Notes: generated by a model from the letters alone, not told the origin. Positions 11,901 through 24,400 are shown, counted from the first letter of the stretch. The stretch: DNA of 64,000 bases from Metellina segmentata (GCA_947359465.1 OX375875.1:58901981-58965980); one strand, 5' to 3'. Numbers and translations are program-made.

Positions 11901-14900
11901 TCTATAAAAGTTATGTACGACAAGCATGAATGAACAAAGGAGAACACTACCCAAGCTTGATATGGACATGAAAAGCTTTATTATATCGATTACAATACCC
12001 TTTGCTTGGATGTTTCCCTCTTACAAGTCGATTATAAATTCCGCTTTTTTATTAACATTTGAACTGAAAATGCAAGAGTTGCAATGTCTTCTTACACAAT
12101 AAAGAATGGTTATTAAATCATTCAACCTTGTAGACGCCTCCAAAGATACTCAAAAAAGTCTCCCTAAAACTGGTGAACATTTAAGGTATTTAATCAATAC
12201 GTATTTAATGAACTACTCAACAAATGCACTTACTGAAAACAGTAAAAAAACTTTGTAGTCGATGATTTGGGGGCAACAAGATAATAAGATAAGCCACTTT
12301 TGAATTTTTTAATCTACCAATTTTCAAGTTTGAAACAATTCTAAACTTTTAATGGTTAATCTACTATTTAAGAAGTCGTAAGCTTTAAAGTATTGAGCAC
12401 TCATTTAGACTATCCGAATTTCTTTAATCCTCTTGAATACTTTGTTTTAATAAATTTTATTTCCATTACGGAACATATTCTGCTGCTCATCATTCTATAG
12501 CTCGGAGCCATTCAAATTACAAATATAAATATTTACTTTAGTTTAATATGAAATGTAATCTAATTAACATTGGGTTACAGTTAAAATTATCCTAGGGTAT
12601 TAAATGTTACAAAAAATCATCAAAAAAACATATATTTTCCTATTATGGATTTAACATTTAAAACGTTTCTTAATAAATAGATAAATTCCAAAAATTAAAC
12701 ATATGACAGTTAATTTTACGTTTGATAAATGAAGCTACCTTTACCTTGGGATATCTACAATTTTAAAACTGAACTCAAATGTTTAATAATCGTTAATTGA
12801 TTACAAAAATACGTAACGAATCCGGAAAAGGAATATGATGTGTGTGTGAGAGAGAGAGATAGAGAGATACGCTTTCAAACAACTCTTTGTAAAGAATCGT
12901 AGAATTTGTAGATACGAAAGATTCATTCAACCATTACTTTTCGTCACTCTCATCGAAATGCATCATGCTTTAAGCAGTTCATGATTGGGTAAAGCATTGC
13001 GTCAAATTAGAATACACGAAGATTTTCTAATACTTTAGATAGAGCATGTGGACAGAGTCGCTGTTGTATGATCTCAGAAAGTGAATAACTAGGCTTATGA
13101 ATCGACATCATCCGATTTGCTATCGAAAAAGCGCAGATTAGTGTTTTTTTAATAACTTTAGATAGTCACTTTAACCAATCAAAAATTTGTCCTAAATTAT
13201 ATTCATGTTTTTTCTCACAACCTAGTGACTAATCTTCAAACAGAGTGATCAGGAGAAATAGCATGAAGCCCATAATCCATTGCCATAACTTTCATTAGAA
13301 GGTCGATAAGATTTAAAAAAAAGCAAGTTTTCAATTCCTGAGGAGAAAGTGATTCTGTGGTTTTCAATCTTGACATCATCTCATACAATCTTCAAAGTTT
13401 GTTTGATCTGTAAGAATGAATTTAAGTCCATTACATCATTAGTTACACTCCAGTTGCATGTCACTGAAACTTTTATATTTATTTACTAGCAGAATTACAC
13501 GATCGTACTTAAATTGGTTAGCTGTAGTTTGAAAAAGTGCCCAAATTGATCACTTTTCTCCTTTCGTTAGAAAAATGACATCCTTTAATTTTATGGAAAA
13601 TAATTTTATAGCACCTTTTCAACCACTGCAATTTATTAAATTTACGACAATAGAATTAATAAGGAAATAAAATTGAATTGGAGGGAAAGGTTGTTCTAAA
13701 GGTATTAATTCGTGATTCTTTTTTATCTCACGATATTTTATAGTTGCCACAACTTACCAACTAAAAATAAAATAAAATTTCTAAATGCAAAATTACGAGG
13801 TAATTCCGAGCGAAAAAATTAAAAAATAATATTGCCTACGCGTGGTCAACGAACGCGAGTTTTTTTGTTGTTGTACGCGTGCTACACTTGAAGCATCTTT
13901 TGCAATTCGATAACATAGCTTAAATGGACACCACGCATCTGTTTAGAATGAGAATGATGATGTTACTTATTGAGTACATTTTCAATAAAACCCAGTAGTT
14001 TTATTTTAAACATGGAAAAGAAATGAAAGTTTTAATGAGTTTAATCGTTTTATAGAGGAAACTTATGTCCAAACTTCAAAATACTTAGCTACCTGTATTG
14101 GTTCATTTTGTACTGCATGTTGTACACATGTCTTCAAATCAATGAACAGGCGTCATTAGTAGTTCTCTAAACTTATATACAAGTTTCGTAAGATATTTAA
14201 CACTTTATGTGAAAATATATTTAATATAGATGTTATGTAATACTTGCACGAACACACAAACTTAAAGCCAGACATAAAACGGAAAGACAGACAGTCTGCT
14301 GTTGCTAAGTTTAGTCACTAAATGAATGTGAGTATTCATACAAAGTTTCATGAAAATATAACCAGCTGTTTGGACGGAATGCGAGCATATAGAACCATAC
14401 AGACAGACGCCAAACGCGGAAACCACTGGGTTAGCATTAGAATGACCCTAAGCCGAGAAATAGCTCAAAATGGATCGAAAATATTCAATGTACAAACATT
14501 CCATTTTTATTTATATAGATGATACGGAAATAAAAATCACAAATAAAATGAATAAGGTGAATTTTAAGAAAAGAAGCACAATTCTGCGCAATTCCAGTTT
14601 TATTTTGAACGTTCTACAATGTACATACAAGTGTGCTTCCAGCCACATTTTTAACTACTCTGTGCCTTATTCTGATGTCAATTTGGTTTATATTTGCTTT
14701 CTATCAGCTTTATAACAAATGATAATGCTGGTTGTTATTTTATTTGACTCGTCATTTTCCGTTTTCTAAAAATCAAAAGGTATTGAAAAAAGAAGTCAAG
14801 ACGAATCGTATCTAAATTTTAAAGATATATTTTAATGTCCTAAATCCAGTTCTACTTTGAAAGCTAAACAAATATGATTGTTCTGAAATTTTGACTATCA

Positions 14901-15865
14901 TATTTTTGCACCTGCCAAACGGATGTGAAACGGAGCTTATATTAACTCAGCACATTTCCTTAAAAAGGTAAGATGCATAACGGTCTACTTTAGTTGATGG
15001 CAGTCCAGATAAAAAAATAACTTCAAACAACTGATCTCAACTGCTACCAAACGAATGTCATACATTCGTATCTGGGTTTTCTACAAAATTCGGCAATTCT
15101 AACAAACCAAAATAGAATTAACAGTCTGAATAATTTTCTAATGGGGGAACATAAGTAGCACAAGTCGAATGTCGGAGTGTTTTAATTCGCGTTCTGAGTT
15201 TTTGTTAGACGTACTTTGTATGTTTCATAAGTGTATGTACTTCTTTTAATCTAAAAATTTACGCCCCAGAATGAGTTACTGAATATATTTTGGATAAGTT
15301 TGTAAACAACATAATTTTGAGTAATGAGGAAGTGTCCAACATGAAGATTATATGCAAGTTCTTTGAGAAGTTTGTTTACTTACGTGCTTTACTGCGTAGT
15401 TGATAATTAACGAAAAATTAAATATCTTTGGAGTTTAGAAACCTTTACCTTTACTCATGTCAGTAGTATTACCTTACCCAGATCAGGAGGCGAATAAAAA
15501 TTAATTTTAGGTCACCAACATCCGGGCTCTTGACTCATAAGACTCCACTGCTGCTTTTATTTTCTAACATAGGTATTACTGCGCTGTTAAGGCAGTTCAC
15601 TTTTAGAGATCAAATAAACAGTCTGTGGGGGTTGTTTCCGCGAAAAATATAAAGCTTGTTTTAGCAAAGAAAGTAAATCCAATTTTTATCGAGGTGATGA
15701 CAGGTGATATGTTTACAAGAACTCTAAAAGCGAATCTTTTCTTTAACACACTACAGCCACTTCTAAACATGAAAATATACGGGTTTGTGTGTTGAGGGAA
15801 GAGGTTTGAAATTTAATTATCACCAGTGAAATCATAGAAAAGTGTAAAGTATTTAACACATATTT
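8946..15865. other. long AT-rich non-coding stretch
   Basis: No gene or full-length element recognised in almost 7 kb. There are simple repeats (GT/GA run near 12840-12868). 9600-10100 is slightly less AT-rich and has an acceptor-like pyrimidine tract ending TTTCAG near 9950. Around 14280-14460 there is an ACAGACAG-containing segment that resembles the ends of dispersed repeats, but I cannot assign it. Confidence 0.5.
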
Positions 15866-16013
15866 TAAAAAATTTTATAAATTTTATTCGAAGAACAATT
15901 TTTTTAAAGTGTTCATAGTTTTGATTTAAAGTCAGACGCATCTTTTAACATTTTTTGAAATTTTATTCGAAGAACATTTTTTTTAAAGTGTTCAAAATTT
16001 GGGTTCCGAGTCA
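15866..16013 (+). repeat. tandem duplication, 79-bp unit, two copies
   Basis: TTTTATTCGAAGAACA and the following TTTTTTTAAAGTGTTCA occur at 15882 and again at 15961, a 79-base step. The duplicates have diverged. The sequence is unrelated to the 79-bp array at 6.4 kb, so the shared period is probably coincidence. Confidence 0.75.
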
Positions 16014-17997
16014 GATGGTTTGAATCAATAACCTCAGAGCAATAATGGACTCGAAAATTTTTGGTCTTAGTAGGAAAAAATAATTATCATTATTAAAAAT
16101 CTCAATATTTACATCACATAAACTAAAATCGATTCTATAAGATAAATGGATGAAAATATTGAGGAAATCAACACATTCATTTTAATTTAGTGCCACTCGG
16201 CTTAAAAACTATTCAAAATGCAAATATATGCGGAAACGTTTTTTATTTTACATTTTTATTATGTGTTGAATTAAGTTAAAATTATTATTTATTACAGAAT
16301 TTTGGGCTTTTGAAAATGTCTTCATGGCGTATACCCGATTTCGAGAGCCACTGCATATACATTTTTTATCGCTTAGTCAAATGAATTGTATATTTTACAG
16401 TCTGCGTGATTTGAAAACGTGCATAAGCGGAGAATCAAATTTCGACTGAGCAAATTTCGATCTTTATGATAAAACGTTGCTTAGACAGAGGAATACCAAA
16501 GCTCTGAAGCGGGAATATCATTTCGGCATACCCAGACAGAGATAGCGCTAATGCAATCAAATATTTCACACCAATTGCTTACGTCTCAGATGAGAAAGAC
16601 GGCAATACCTGGAACAGATAGATAGCAAGAAGAACTAAAAATGTCTGTGATTCATTCAAACGTATATTGCAAAAAAAAAAAAAACGACTTGCGTAAATAT
16701 TTCAACTCAAGGCCGGGTTACAATGAGAACTTTGATAAAGATGTCATTTGAGTTTTAAAAAGACAGCGATGGATGAGATAAGAAAGATGGAGTAAATCGA
16801 ATGAGAACGCAAAACTGCACCGACTACAAACCGACTAAAGCATTGTTTCAAAGGAATGGTTATAAAATAGAGATTAAGTCGTTGAAGAATTGCTCAACTA
16901 CCTAAGATCATAAATTTCAGTTTCTTACACAAACTTCCTTTAACGCTGTTTCGAACGTAGCAATATCTATGAAATACCGTTGAATCGTCATGTCACGTTG
17001 GATTATGGGTCTGCTAAATTCTATAAACTATCGTCGTGCAAATCAAGATTTACTATAAAGTAAAATATTTGCAAGTAAACAACAGTAACAAACAAAATGG
17101 GACGCCCCGAGACATTAAACTTTGAGAAAGAATGCACAATGTTTGGAATTTAACTTCTAAAAAACGAAACATTAGAATTTCCACCATCATTTGAAAGCTA
17201 GTCATGTTCGCTTTGCTAGACTTTCTCAAGAATTTCTACCACATAAATAATCTGGTAGAGAACGCCTATCTTAAGATAGAACAATTCCTTCAAGCAGCAT
17301 AAATTACAGCAAGAAAAGAAGAAAAATTTAGAGTTATCTATCAGCACACAAACCGGCTTAAATGCTTTAGTACGTTCGATATTTTCTACTCACGTAATGC
17401 AATGTTATATATAGTAGTTGCCAATTGGACATGGCAGTATAAATTCAACAATATATTTAGTTATGACTCGCATAAACATCTATTTAAATGTGTAGAAGGT
17501 TCGTTGGAGTACAAGACAGTGAGGTTCCCTTAACATTTACGAGAATTGAAAATACTAAGCGAAGCACATTTTTACGATTCGACATGCCACTCTCTCTTCT
17601 TGATTCCATTTTTAATGCCAAATTAAATAACCAAATGCCATTCGTTTCCATATAACCTCATCAATCTATAGTTATAGTTTCTACTAATTCATAAGAGATG
17701 TACTCTTCAAGAACTGTTCATTTTGATGTGCACAACCGAAAGAATTTACAGAACATTTTGGAAAGAAATGTTTCATAAAATTTTAGATTATTGTAAAAAG
17801 ACTAACAAAAAAACGTCGTTGTTTTAACGTATAACATCCAATAACTGTACTGAAAAAATATATATATATAACAATCCAATGGCGATACTTAATCACAAAA
17901 TAACTTTTGTTAACATTAAATGATAATGGTTCATAACTCTAAATGCAATATTTGATGGAAAGAAATCAATAAACAACTATTTTCGGTTAAATGAGAT
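16014..17997. other. AT-rich unique stretch
   Basis: No gene recognised. The block CTCAG...TTTTTGGTCTTAGTAGGA near 16032-16075 has a relative near 32163-32212, so a small old dispersed repeat lies here. Around 16505-16620 a 34-codon open segment lies between stops without family resemblance. An A-run of 15 sits at 16670. Confidence 0.45.
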
Positions 17998-18200
17998 ATG
18001 GTACGCCACAGTTTACTAGACAGTGAGTTTGCCCACTGAGCTAGTAACCTATGAGTTGTGTAGGTGGTTCAGGTTTGATTACTCTCTGTGGTATTTCTCT
18101 CTTCTACATCAGTAAAGTTTTCCTTGTATGTGCTTGTCCACTTACTTCACGTTGCTTGGCCAAATAAGGCCCTTGTGCTATAAAGCCCCAACTAACCGGT
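17998..18200 (+). repeat. SINE-B copy 2
   Basis: It shares with the other SINE-B copies the blocks CTAGTAACC, TTCTACATCAGTAAAGTTTT, CCTTGTATGTGCTTGTCCA, TTCACGTTG and GGCCCTTGTGCTATAAAGCC. The B box is decayed (GGTTTGATTA). Confidence 0.75.
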
Positions 18201-19540
18201 AAAATGAGTTCCAGAAAAGTGAGAGAATCATGCCTATTTGAAGCATAAAATTGTGGAGGTTTTATACTTTGTATTTTTAAACGGTTTGTTTGAACAGAGT
18301 ATTATTCCTTTCCATTAAAAACATTAGTTTGGAAAGAATGAAACTCACTAGTGTAGTCAGGATCATCGAAAGATCCGAAAAGACAAAGGGAAAGAAATAC
18401 GAGTCTTCTGTTATCATAATGAGACATGATAGTGTGCAGGGTCTGGTACCCATCTTGTACTATAATTCTTCAACAAGCAAATGAACAATCAAAATACACT
18501 CTTTAGGATACAAAACTGTTTTGTATTCAATTTTTTCACAATTTAAAACACGCAATATTAATAATTTCAGACTTCTTAGAAAAGTATAAATATTCATTAA
18601 CCTTCACATAATCCACGTAAAAAAATAATTTATATAATCTTTCGAAATGTAGAATTGCTTAATGAACCAATTTCCCAATTCACCAAGATCATATGCTTTC
18701 TTTTATACTCCCGAGATATTTATAAGTTTCTACTAAAAATCTAAATTTTGTTTTTTGAATGTTATTGAGAGCATTCTTTGATGTGTGATGCCGTTTTTTA
18801 CTGTATATTGCATGCTTGAAAATGATTATTTGCGTCTTGTGCCCCGTCATTCTATTTCTGTGCCTTTTTTTCTGTCATGTAAATGGATTTGTCTGTAAGA
18901 AGTAAGGATAAAAATAAATAAAAATAAAATAAAAGTATAATTATTCGTTTAATAAACAAATTTTCTGTGTACGAAATATTTGCTTCACGGTTTATGGGTA
19001 CAATCAAAGTAAGAAGTAAAGCTCAGTCGTAAAAGTTATGACTGGCTATCAAGTTAATGCAATCATTAAACGTTAGTACATTACATTTCGGATCCTACAA
19101 ATTTCAACGCTGTTTTATAATAAAAACATGAGTCCTGCCTTTTAATCAGTTTTATGGTTAGAGCAAGATGGTGAGAACACTTTGATACGAAATTCGTTTA
19201 ATGTATTGCAAAAACGCCGGAAACTTTTTTTCTAATAATTTCTCGGTCAATATTTACTGAACTTCTTTCTAATGAGCTTTTAATTGCCATAAATTCTTGA
19301 AAATAACCCAGTTAAATTTTTTATAGCAGTATACCTCTGAAATCGCAGGAAGAAATTTTTTGTTATTTGCGTGTTTTAAATTACCAGTAAATTTTCTTTC
19401 CTTGTAACTGCATCTTCTGATTTTAAAAAATGTTCAAAGTCAATGATGAATTTCAATTTGTACCACCAAAACCATGGATAAATTCCAAGACGAAATGGTT
19501 TTTCTAATATAGTTTATCAGTCACATATAACAAAGCATTA
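18201..19540. other. AT-rich non-coding stretch with a LINE-like tail
   Basis: Near 18905-18935 there is an (AAAT)n-type tail (GGATAAAAATAAATAAAAAT) after a TTTTTCTGTCATGTAAATGG segment. This resembles a retrotransposon 3' end, but no coding remnant was recognised upstream. The rest is unique AT-rich DNA. Confidence 0.35.
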
Positions 19541-19589
19541 TTTGTTTTGGTTCATCACTATCAAATGTTTCGTTGGAAGCAAAATTACA

Positions 19590-19656
19590 ACACAATATTG
19601 GTTGGTTTGGGAGTTTTATGACGCAAAGGCCATATTTGGCCAACCTGCGCCCAGCG
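19590..19656 (+). repeat. dispersed hairpin repeat, copy 1
   Basis: GGTTGGTTTGGGAGTTTTAT is followed by an inverted-repeat core at about 19620-19651: GACGCAAA, GGCCA, TATT, TGGCC, AA, CCTGCGCC. The same arrangement occurs at 41566-41597 and 60293-60324. The open frame on the minus strand across it (19616-19840) is not supported as a gene. Confidence 0.65.
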
Positions 19657-20100
19657 AAAGACAACGTAAAGTGTTGGTGTTGTTACTAATCCTCCAGTGT
19701 CTTACAAAGTCAGCCAAGGTCCGTAAGTCCATTGACTCCCATAAAACCAAGCACAATAAGGGGGTCAGAGTAGATATCCTCTCTAGATAGGCCCATTCAG
19801 TCCAAGATGTGCTCAGCAACAACGTAAAGTAAAGGGACATAACACAGAGAAGGAAAGCTTTACAGATACAGAAGAGAGAAATACATCAAGTGGTAATCAA
19901 GCCTGCTCCGATTACCACATAAATATGAGTGATATTAGAAAAGTGCTTAACATAGTTTAGAATCGCGAACTAAGAATATTTGCAAAAGGATATTATTTCT
20001 TAATAATTACTGTAGCAATTGTGGATACAATCAACACAGATGTTTAATGACAGAATCTGGTAGCATATTATGAAGGAATATATACAAAACAGTAGATAGG
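19657..20100. other. unique stretch following the hairpin repeat
   Basis: Less AT-rich than average to about 19915, with no recognised coding or element ends. It may be the body of the hairpin repeat, because ACACAGAGAAG occurs downstream both here (~19840) and at the 60.3-kb copy (~60396). Confidence 0.3.
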
Positions 20101-20961
20101 CAGGGTATTCATAAACTGCTTAGAAAAAACTCTGAAGGGGTGATAGTTACCCATCAAGACGACCAATATTTACAGTGGAACCTATGGTCGCAATCCACTC
20201 AGAGTGTCAGAAAAATGAAACTTAGAAACATGTGCAACAATCGCAAATCCTCACTTCTGACGTCAATTTTACTCTTCTAGAGAAACAGCACTTCTCCAGA
20301 ATATCACCGTGAGGCATTCGTCGTAAGCAAATGTTTAGTGCGAAGACTCAGAGGAGGTGCTTCACGGATTGTTGCAGCCTGTTCCGCTCACCACGCAGAG
20401 AGACATGTGGTTTATGTATGATTGATCCCCAGCACACTTTAGCACCGCGGCCCGAAATGTTCTGAATGACAGATATATGGAACGGGGGATTGGACATGGT
20501 GGACCTGAGGCGTGGCCTCCACTCGCACCGGACCTAAATCCACTGGACTTCTTCTCGTAGGGATCACATGAAATAAATGGTGTACGAGACACCTGTCCGT
20601 TCTGCGAAAGATCTCGTCTCAAGAATCCTTGTTGTAGCAGACAAGATCAATATGTCACCAGGAATCAACTAGAGGGTGTGCTAATCTTTCGTTCACCGTT
20701 GTGAACTGTGCAACGAAACCCTTGGACATGACTTTGAGCATCTCATTTGAGATTTTCGCTTATCTGCACGAGATTGGGCAACTAATGATTTCGTTATGTT
20801 TCTTTTTTTCATTGATGAAAATTCAACGTGTATAATTTACTTTAAGCTTTTTTTGACACTCGGAGTGGATTGCGATCATAGGTCTTATTGTAAATATTGG
20901 TCGTTTTTATGGGTATTATCACCCCTTCATTTTTTTTTCTAAACAGTTTACAAACGCCCTG
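20101..20961 (+). mobile_element. mariner-like element with ~115-bp terminal inverted repeats
   Basis: The left end (CAGGGTATTCATAAACTGC... through GGTCGCAATCCACTCAGAGT at about 20200) is matched in inverse by the right end (ACTCGGAGTGGATTGCGATC from about 20859, ending CAAACGCCCTG at 20961). Blocks GGGTGATA, GACCAATATTTACA and GCAATCCACTC are conserved at both ends. A TA follows the right end. The interior holds a broken transposase (20302-20750). The 860-bp length is short for an autonomous copy, so the transposase is internally deleted at its N-terminal side. Confidence 0.85.
20302..20750 (+). pseudogene. mariner/IS630-like transposase, C-terminal half, broken
   Basis: From about 20350, frames carry GGASRIVAACSAHHAERHVV, then a stretch ending WPPLAPDLNPLDFF, the classic end of the DDE catalytic core in which the last D of NPLD is the third acidic residue (DDD type). 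A frameshift at about 20560 moves the reading to DHMK*MVYETPV, RILVVADKINMSPGIN and RCELCNETLGHDFEHLI, ending at TGA 20748-20750. Stops interrupt it at several points (including TGA just after WFMYD). The first two catalytic acidic residues are not intact. It is the same general family as the tail at 2-196. Confidence 0.8.
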
Positions 20962-21238
20962 TATTTAATCAAACAACTGTTAGAGCTACATTCTTATCGA
21001 CAAGTCAACCTTTTCATCAGATGTCGAGATACTTAGAAAGAATCGCAGTAAAACAGATCAAATACAATTCAAAGCATAAATGATTTTTAATGTTTTCTAT
21101 ATCTTAGGCTGGTCCTTAGCATGGTATCTTAGAACGTTGATCAGACATGAGACATTCGAAATATGCATGTGAATACCCGTTTTCTGTACTGAAAAAATTG
21201 GCAGCACTCATTCAAGCAATAGATATCCCTTCACACTT

Positions 21239-21440
21239 CGGAGATCGCCATGGCTCAGTGGGTTTTTCCACTGTCCTAGCAACCCGTGTTGTATTGTATT
21301 CGGGGAAATCGTGTGTTCGATTCCTCTTGGATGTATACCAGATTCTGTCAGTAAAGCTATCCTTATGTGTGTATATCCGTTTACTTGACGTAATCTGGAG
21401 TAGTTGTAAAAATATGACCTTGTACTATTTAATCCAATCC
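21239..21440 (+). repeat. SINE-B copy 3
   Basis: The best-preserved SINE-B head: ATGGCTCAGTGG as A box and GTGTTCGATTCC as B box. The shared body follows, with TCTGTCAGTAAAGCTATCC, TTATGTGTGTATATCCGTTT, ACTTGACGTAATCTGG and ATGACCTTGTACTATTTAAT. The 134-aa open frame at 21147-21551 crosses this SINE and is a by-product. Confidence 0.8.
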
Positions 21441-21526
21441 TACCCCAATCAAACCTTCATACTAAAAACTCAACAAATAATTTCATCATATTATAAACAA
21501 TTCAAATACCACCTGGATCATTTTAA

Positions 21527-21935
21527 CAAACGATACAAAAATACGCATTAAATACGTTCAAAAAAGATATAAATCGAAGAAAAAATACTTATATTATAAT
21601 AAGTTTTGAGAGCTATAATGTACTATATTTTAACAAAAATACGCATTATATACGTTTAGAAAAGATATAAATCGAAGAAAAAGTAGTTATATTACAATAC
21701 TTAAGTTTTAAGAGTTGTAATGTACTATATTTTAACAAACGTACGCATTACATGCGTTCAGAAAAGATATAAATCGAATAAAAAATAGTTATATTATAAT
21801 ACTTAAAATTTGAGAGCTATAATGTACTATATTTTAACAAAAATACGCATTACTTACGTTCAGAAAGATATAAAACGAAGGAAAAATAGTTATTTTATAA
21901 TAACTAAGTTTCGATAGTTATACTGTACTATAAAT
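21527..21935 (+). repeat. ~100-bp tandem array, four copies
   Basis: ACGCATTA followed by ACGTTCAGAAAAGATATAAA recurs at 21543, 21641, 21743 and 21845 (periods 98, 102, 102). Each unit contains TATAATGTACTATATTTTAA. The array starts just downstream of the SINE-B tail. Confidence 0.9.
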
Positions 21936-24106
21936 AGCCAAATTTAGAAATTATGGGTAGAACGTGAGGAACCACTACACATAACAATTTCCGTCAAATG
22001 TAATTTTAAAATATATTTTTAGTTTATGAATGTATAATAATTATATCCTGTAATGACCATTTGTATTTTGGAGTTTCTTTTTGGGGCAGTAATTTTGTGT
22101 GGATCATTGCACATGGCCTTTTCCCCCTTTGATTACCTTTTTGTTGCTTTGATTTTATCGTTTTTGCGTTTACAGTACAGATTGCTATATAATTTGCAGA
22201 TAAAGAAAAGTTGGTTGGAAGGAAGAAATTACGGCTGACTAATCGGAATTTGCGTCATAGAAGCGAAAATATTCACATAACTTAGACGACAAAAGGGATG
22301 ATTGGTTTTAAAACCAATGTCGTTAAAATGAAATTTAAGATGCAAAATGCGATTAATGACAGCTTACTTAGAAAGCTCGCTCAAGTTTTATTTTGTTGGT
22401 AAAGTATGACAAAACATCAACCTTTCTTATTTGAACAAGAGAAAACCAAAAAGCCTTGACCATATCCATCAATAGAGGGGCTCTCAAACTACATACAATG
22501 GCCATCGGGTGTGGCCCTTCAACTCTCCTGGTTACCAAGAGCTTTGTTATTCTGCGACAGACATTAATTTTTAATCCATAGCGTACTGAACATGTTACTA
22601 GGAATTTCCAATATCCCCCATACTTTGAAACCCACTTCTCTGGATGTAAGTGTGAATACTTATAAAATGCAATCTATCTAAATAATTTTTGGAAGTGACC
22701 GCTTTATGACAGTTATCAGTTTAAGTAAGTAAACTCGCCATATTAATAAAAGATAAGCTCTTTCAAAGGGTTCAAAATTGATAGCTTCTCATGAAAATAT
22801 GAATGGTACATTGCTTCTTCGAAAGAGAAAATTATCTTGAAAAAGTTCATAAAATTATAATCTTCATTAGAAAATATAATAAGGTAACAATTGCATATAC
22901 AATCAAGTCAACATTCGTAGAAAAGAGTAAGATGTAGAGGCGGACGGAACATTTTAACAATGCTCATAAAAAATATCGTGTAATTTTAAAGGTATTAGAT
23001 TTTAAACTTGAATGTTTTAAGGATACGCTTAAGGAACACTTCCGTATGAAATAAATAAAGTTAAATCTGTAAAATCAGGAAATATATTTCGTTTGACTTA
23101 TGTGAATCTCGGGAATCTATTTTTGCTTACAGTTTAAGGAAAAGTGGATATTCTAATCCTTAGACTATCAAATGTCTGTTCTTTCATAGTTACGATCGAA
23201 ATTTTAGCTCAGGGTTCAACAATACGCTTTATACTATTTCATAGCATAAACAGTCATTACAGAACTTGAGGGTCGTACTTTAAATCACTTTTAGTTTATC
23301 AACATCAAGTTTAGTTCACATCAAGTTTAGTAGTAATTTGTGAAAACTTCCCATTGCATATTTTAACAAGAATCACTTAATGGTTTCTATGAAAGCTTCG
23401 AAAAGTTTTCATAGAAAAAAATTAAGTTTCCGTACACTAGTGAAACACAATAAGTCAAAACACATAGTTCTGAGAAAAACCAAGCGAAAACATTTCTGCT
23501 CACTAAATGTTTCTCAAAAAGGCCAACTTTCATGTAAAGAAAAAAAGACTGGAATTCACTTTATGATCCATAAAAGCTCATATCCTGAAAAATGGGACTT
23601 CGTGTGCTTCACTTGTAAGTCGACGGTATTCTCCTTTCAAATTTCGGATATATTCTTGCCTTTTTAGAATCTTGAATGAATTTTAAGTCGGTAAATATAT
23701 ATGTTCAAACAAAGCTTTCACATTCAGTTGGTGGGAATTATTTAGTGATTTTTATTTGAACTTCACAAACGATTCTGTCGGAACTCAAACAGGAAGAAGT
23801 TTTCCTGTCCATAAAGACAACCTGGTGATCTAATATCTTCAAACCTCATGTGCTTATAAACGCATACATAAACTTATTTTCTAATCTGCTGTAAACAAAT
23901 GATTTCTGGAACAAAAGGAGAACCAGAACCTCTTCTGTAGCACAAACATAAAATGTACATGTAAAATAAATTTAAGCTCTCTTACAAGCTTTCTCTTAGT
24001 AGGCAACTACGATGACATTTTTCATTTACTTCGTTCGCTTATCAATGAAGTCGCCATAAAACACACAGAAACAAAGACACAAATTCGACTTATATCAAAA
24101 ATCTCC
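21936..24106. other. AT-rich non-coding stretch, possible intron
   Basis: No recognised gene. If the exon at 24113-24183 is real, this is the start of its first intron on the minus strand. Near 22477, GGGGCTCTCAAACT resembles a hAT terminus but no partner was found. A lysine-rich 95-codon frame with a true ATG (23380-23667) has no family resemblance and is probably chance. Confidence 0.4.
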
Positions 24107-24112
24107 ACTTAC

Positions 24113-24183
24113 TGAGAACTTTTCGATTTGTGCACAAGTTGCACGTTACAGGCCACAATCACTGCCAGCATCCACGATTTCAT
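24113..24183 (-). CDS. candidate first coding exon encoding a signal peptide (gene unknown)
   Basis: On the minus strand an ATG at 24183 opens a 23-codon frame beginning MKSWMLAVIVACNVQLV: a positively charged start, a hydrophobic stretch and then polar residues, as in a secretory signal peptide. Two bases into codon 24 the sequence reads CA/GTAAGTGG, a near-consensus splice donor (GT at 24112-24111). Without splicing, the frame would end one codon later at TAA. The ATG sits at the end of an unusually GC- and CpG-rich 200-bp leader. No downstream exon was recognised in the remaining 24 kb on this strand; large introns are common in such genomes. The mature protein therefore cannot be identified. 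The call rests on the signal peptide, donor and leader together. Confidence 0.45.
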
Positions 24184-24400
24184 CCTGCACTGTTCTCTTC
24201 AGCTTCGGAACAAAACATAAGGATTTGGTAAGTAATGACGGTCAGGAATGGGATCGGGATAGTTCACACACCGGTAAGAGTGAACTGTCACGGTGTGACG
24301 ACAACACGTCCTAAGCACGTGCTTGCGGAGTGCCGAGTGGACGAAATTTGACAGCGCGTGGAAGAGAGAGGAATTGGCTTTTAGTTTCGTTATCCTGTTG
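24184..24400 (-). promoter_or_regulatory. GC/CpG-rich leader and probable core promoter of the 24.1-kb exon
   Basis: Between 24190 and 24360 the sequence is clearly richer in G+C and CpG than the AT-rich DNA on both sides, with CACGTG-type palindromes (GCACGTGC near 24318) and TCACTCT-like initiator candidates. It lies immediately upstream of the ATG at 24183 on the minus strand. No TATA box at a convincing distance is visible. The transcription start cannot be placed from sequence alone. Confidence 0.4.

Noticed and set aside
15866..16013. Relationship with the 79-bp array at 6.4 kb (same period)
   Set aside because: The unit sequences are unrelated; only the length coincides.
16500..16620. 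Small exon (34 codons, ends TGGAACAGATAG) or a micro-exon on the opposite strand
   Set aside because: A stop lies directly upstream, and splice sites are weak; open segments of this size are expected by chance.
20362..20622. 86-aa minus-strand open frame
   Set aside because: It is antisense to the transposase remnant WPPLAPDLNPLDFF on the plus strand.
21147..21551. 134-aa open frame, the longest plus-strand frame near 21 kb
   Set aside because: It runs through the SINE-B head and into the tandem array, so it is a chance frame over repeats.
22470..22560. hAT terminus at GGGGCTCTCAAACT
   Set aside because: No inverted partner or 8-bp duplication could be found nearby.
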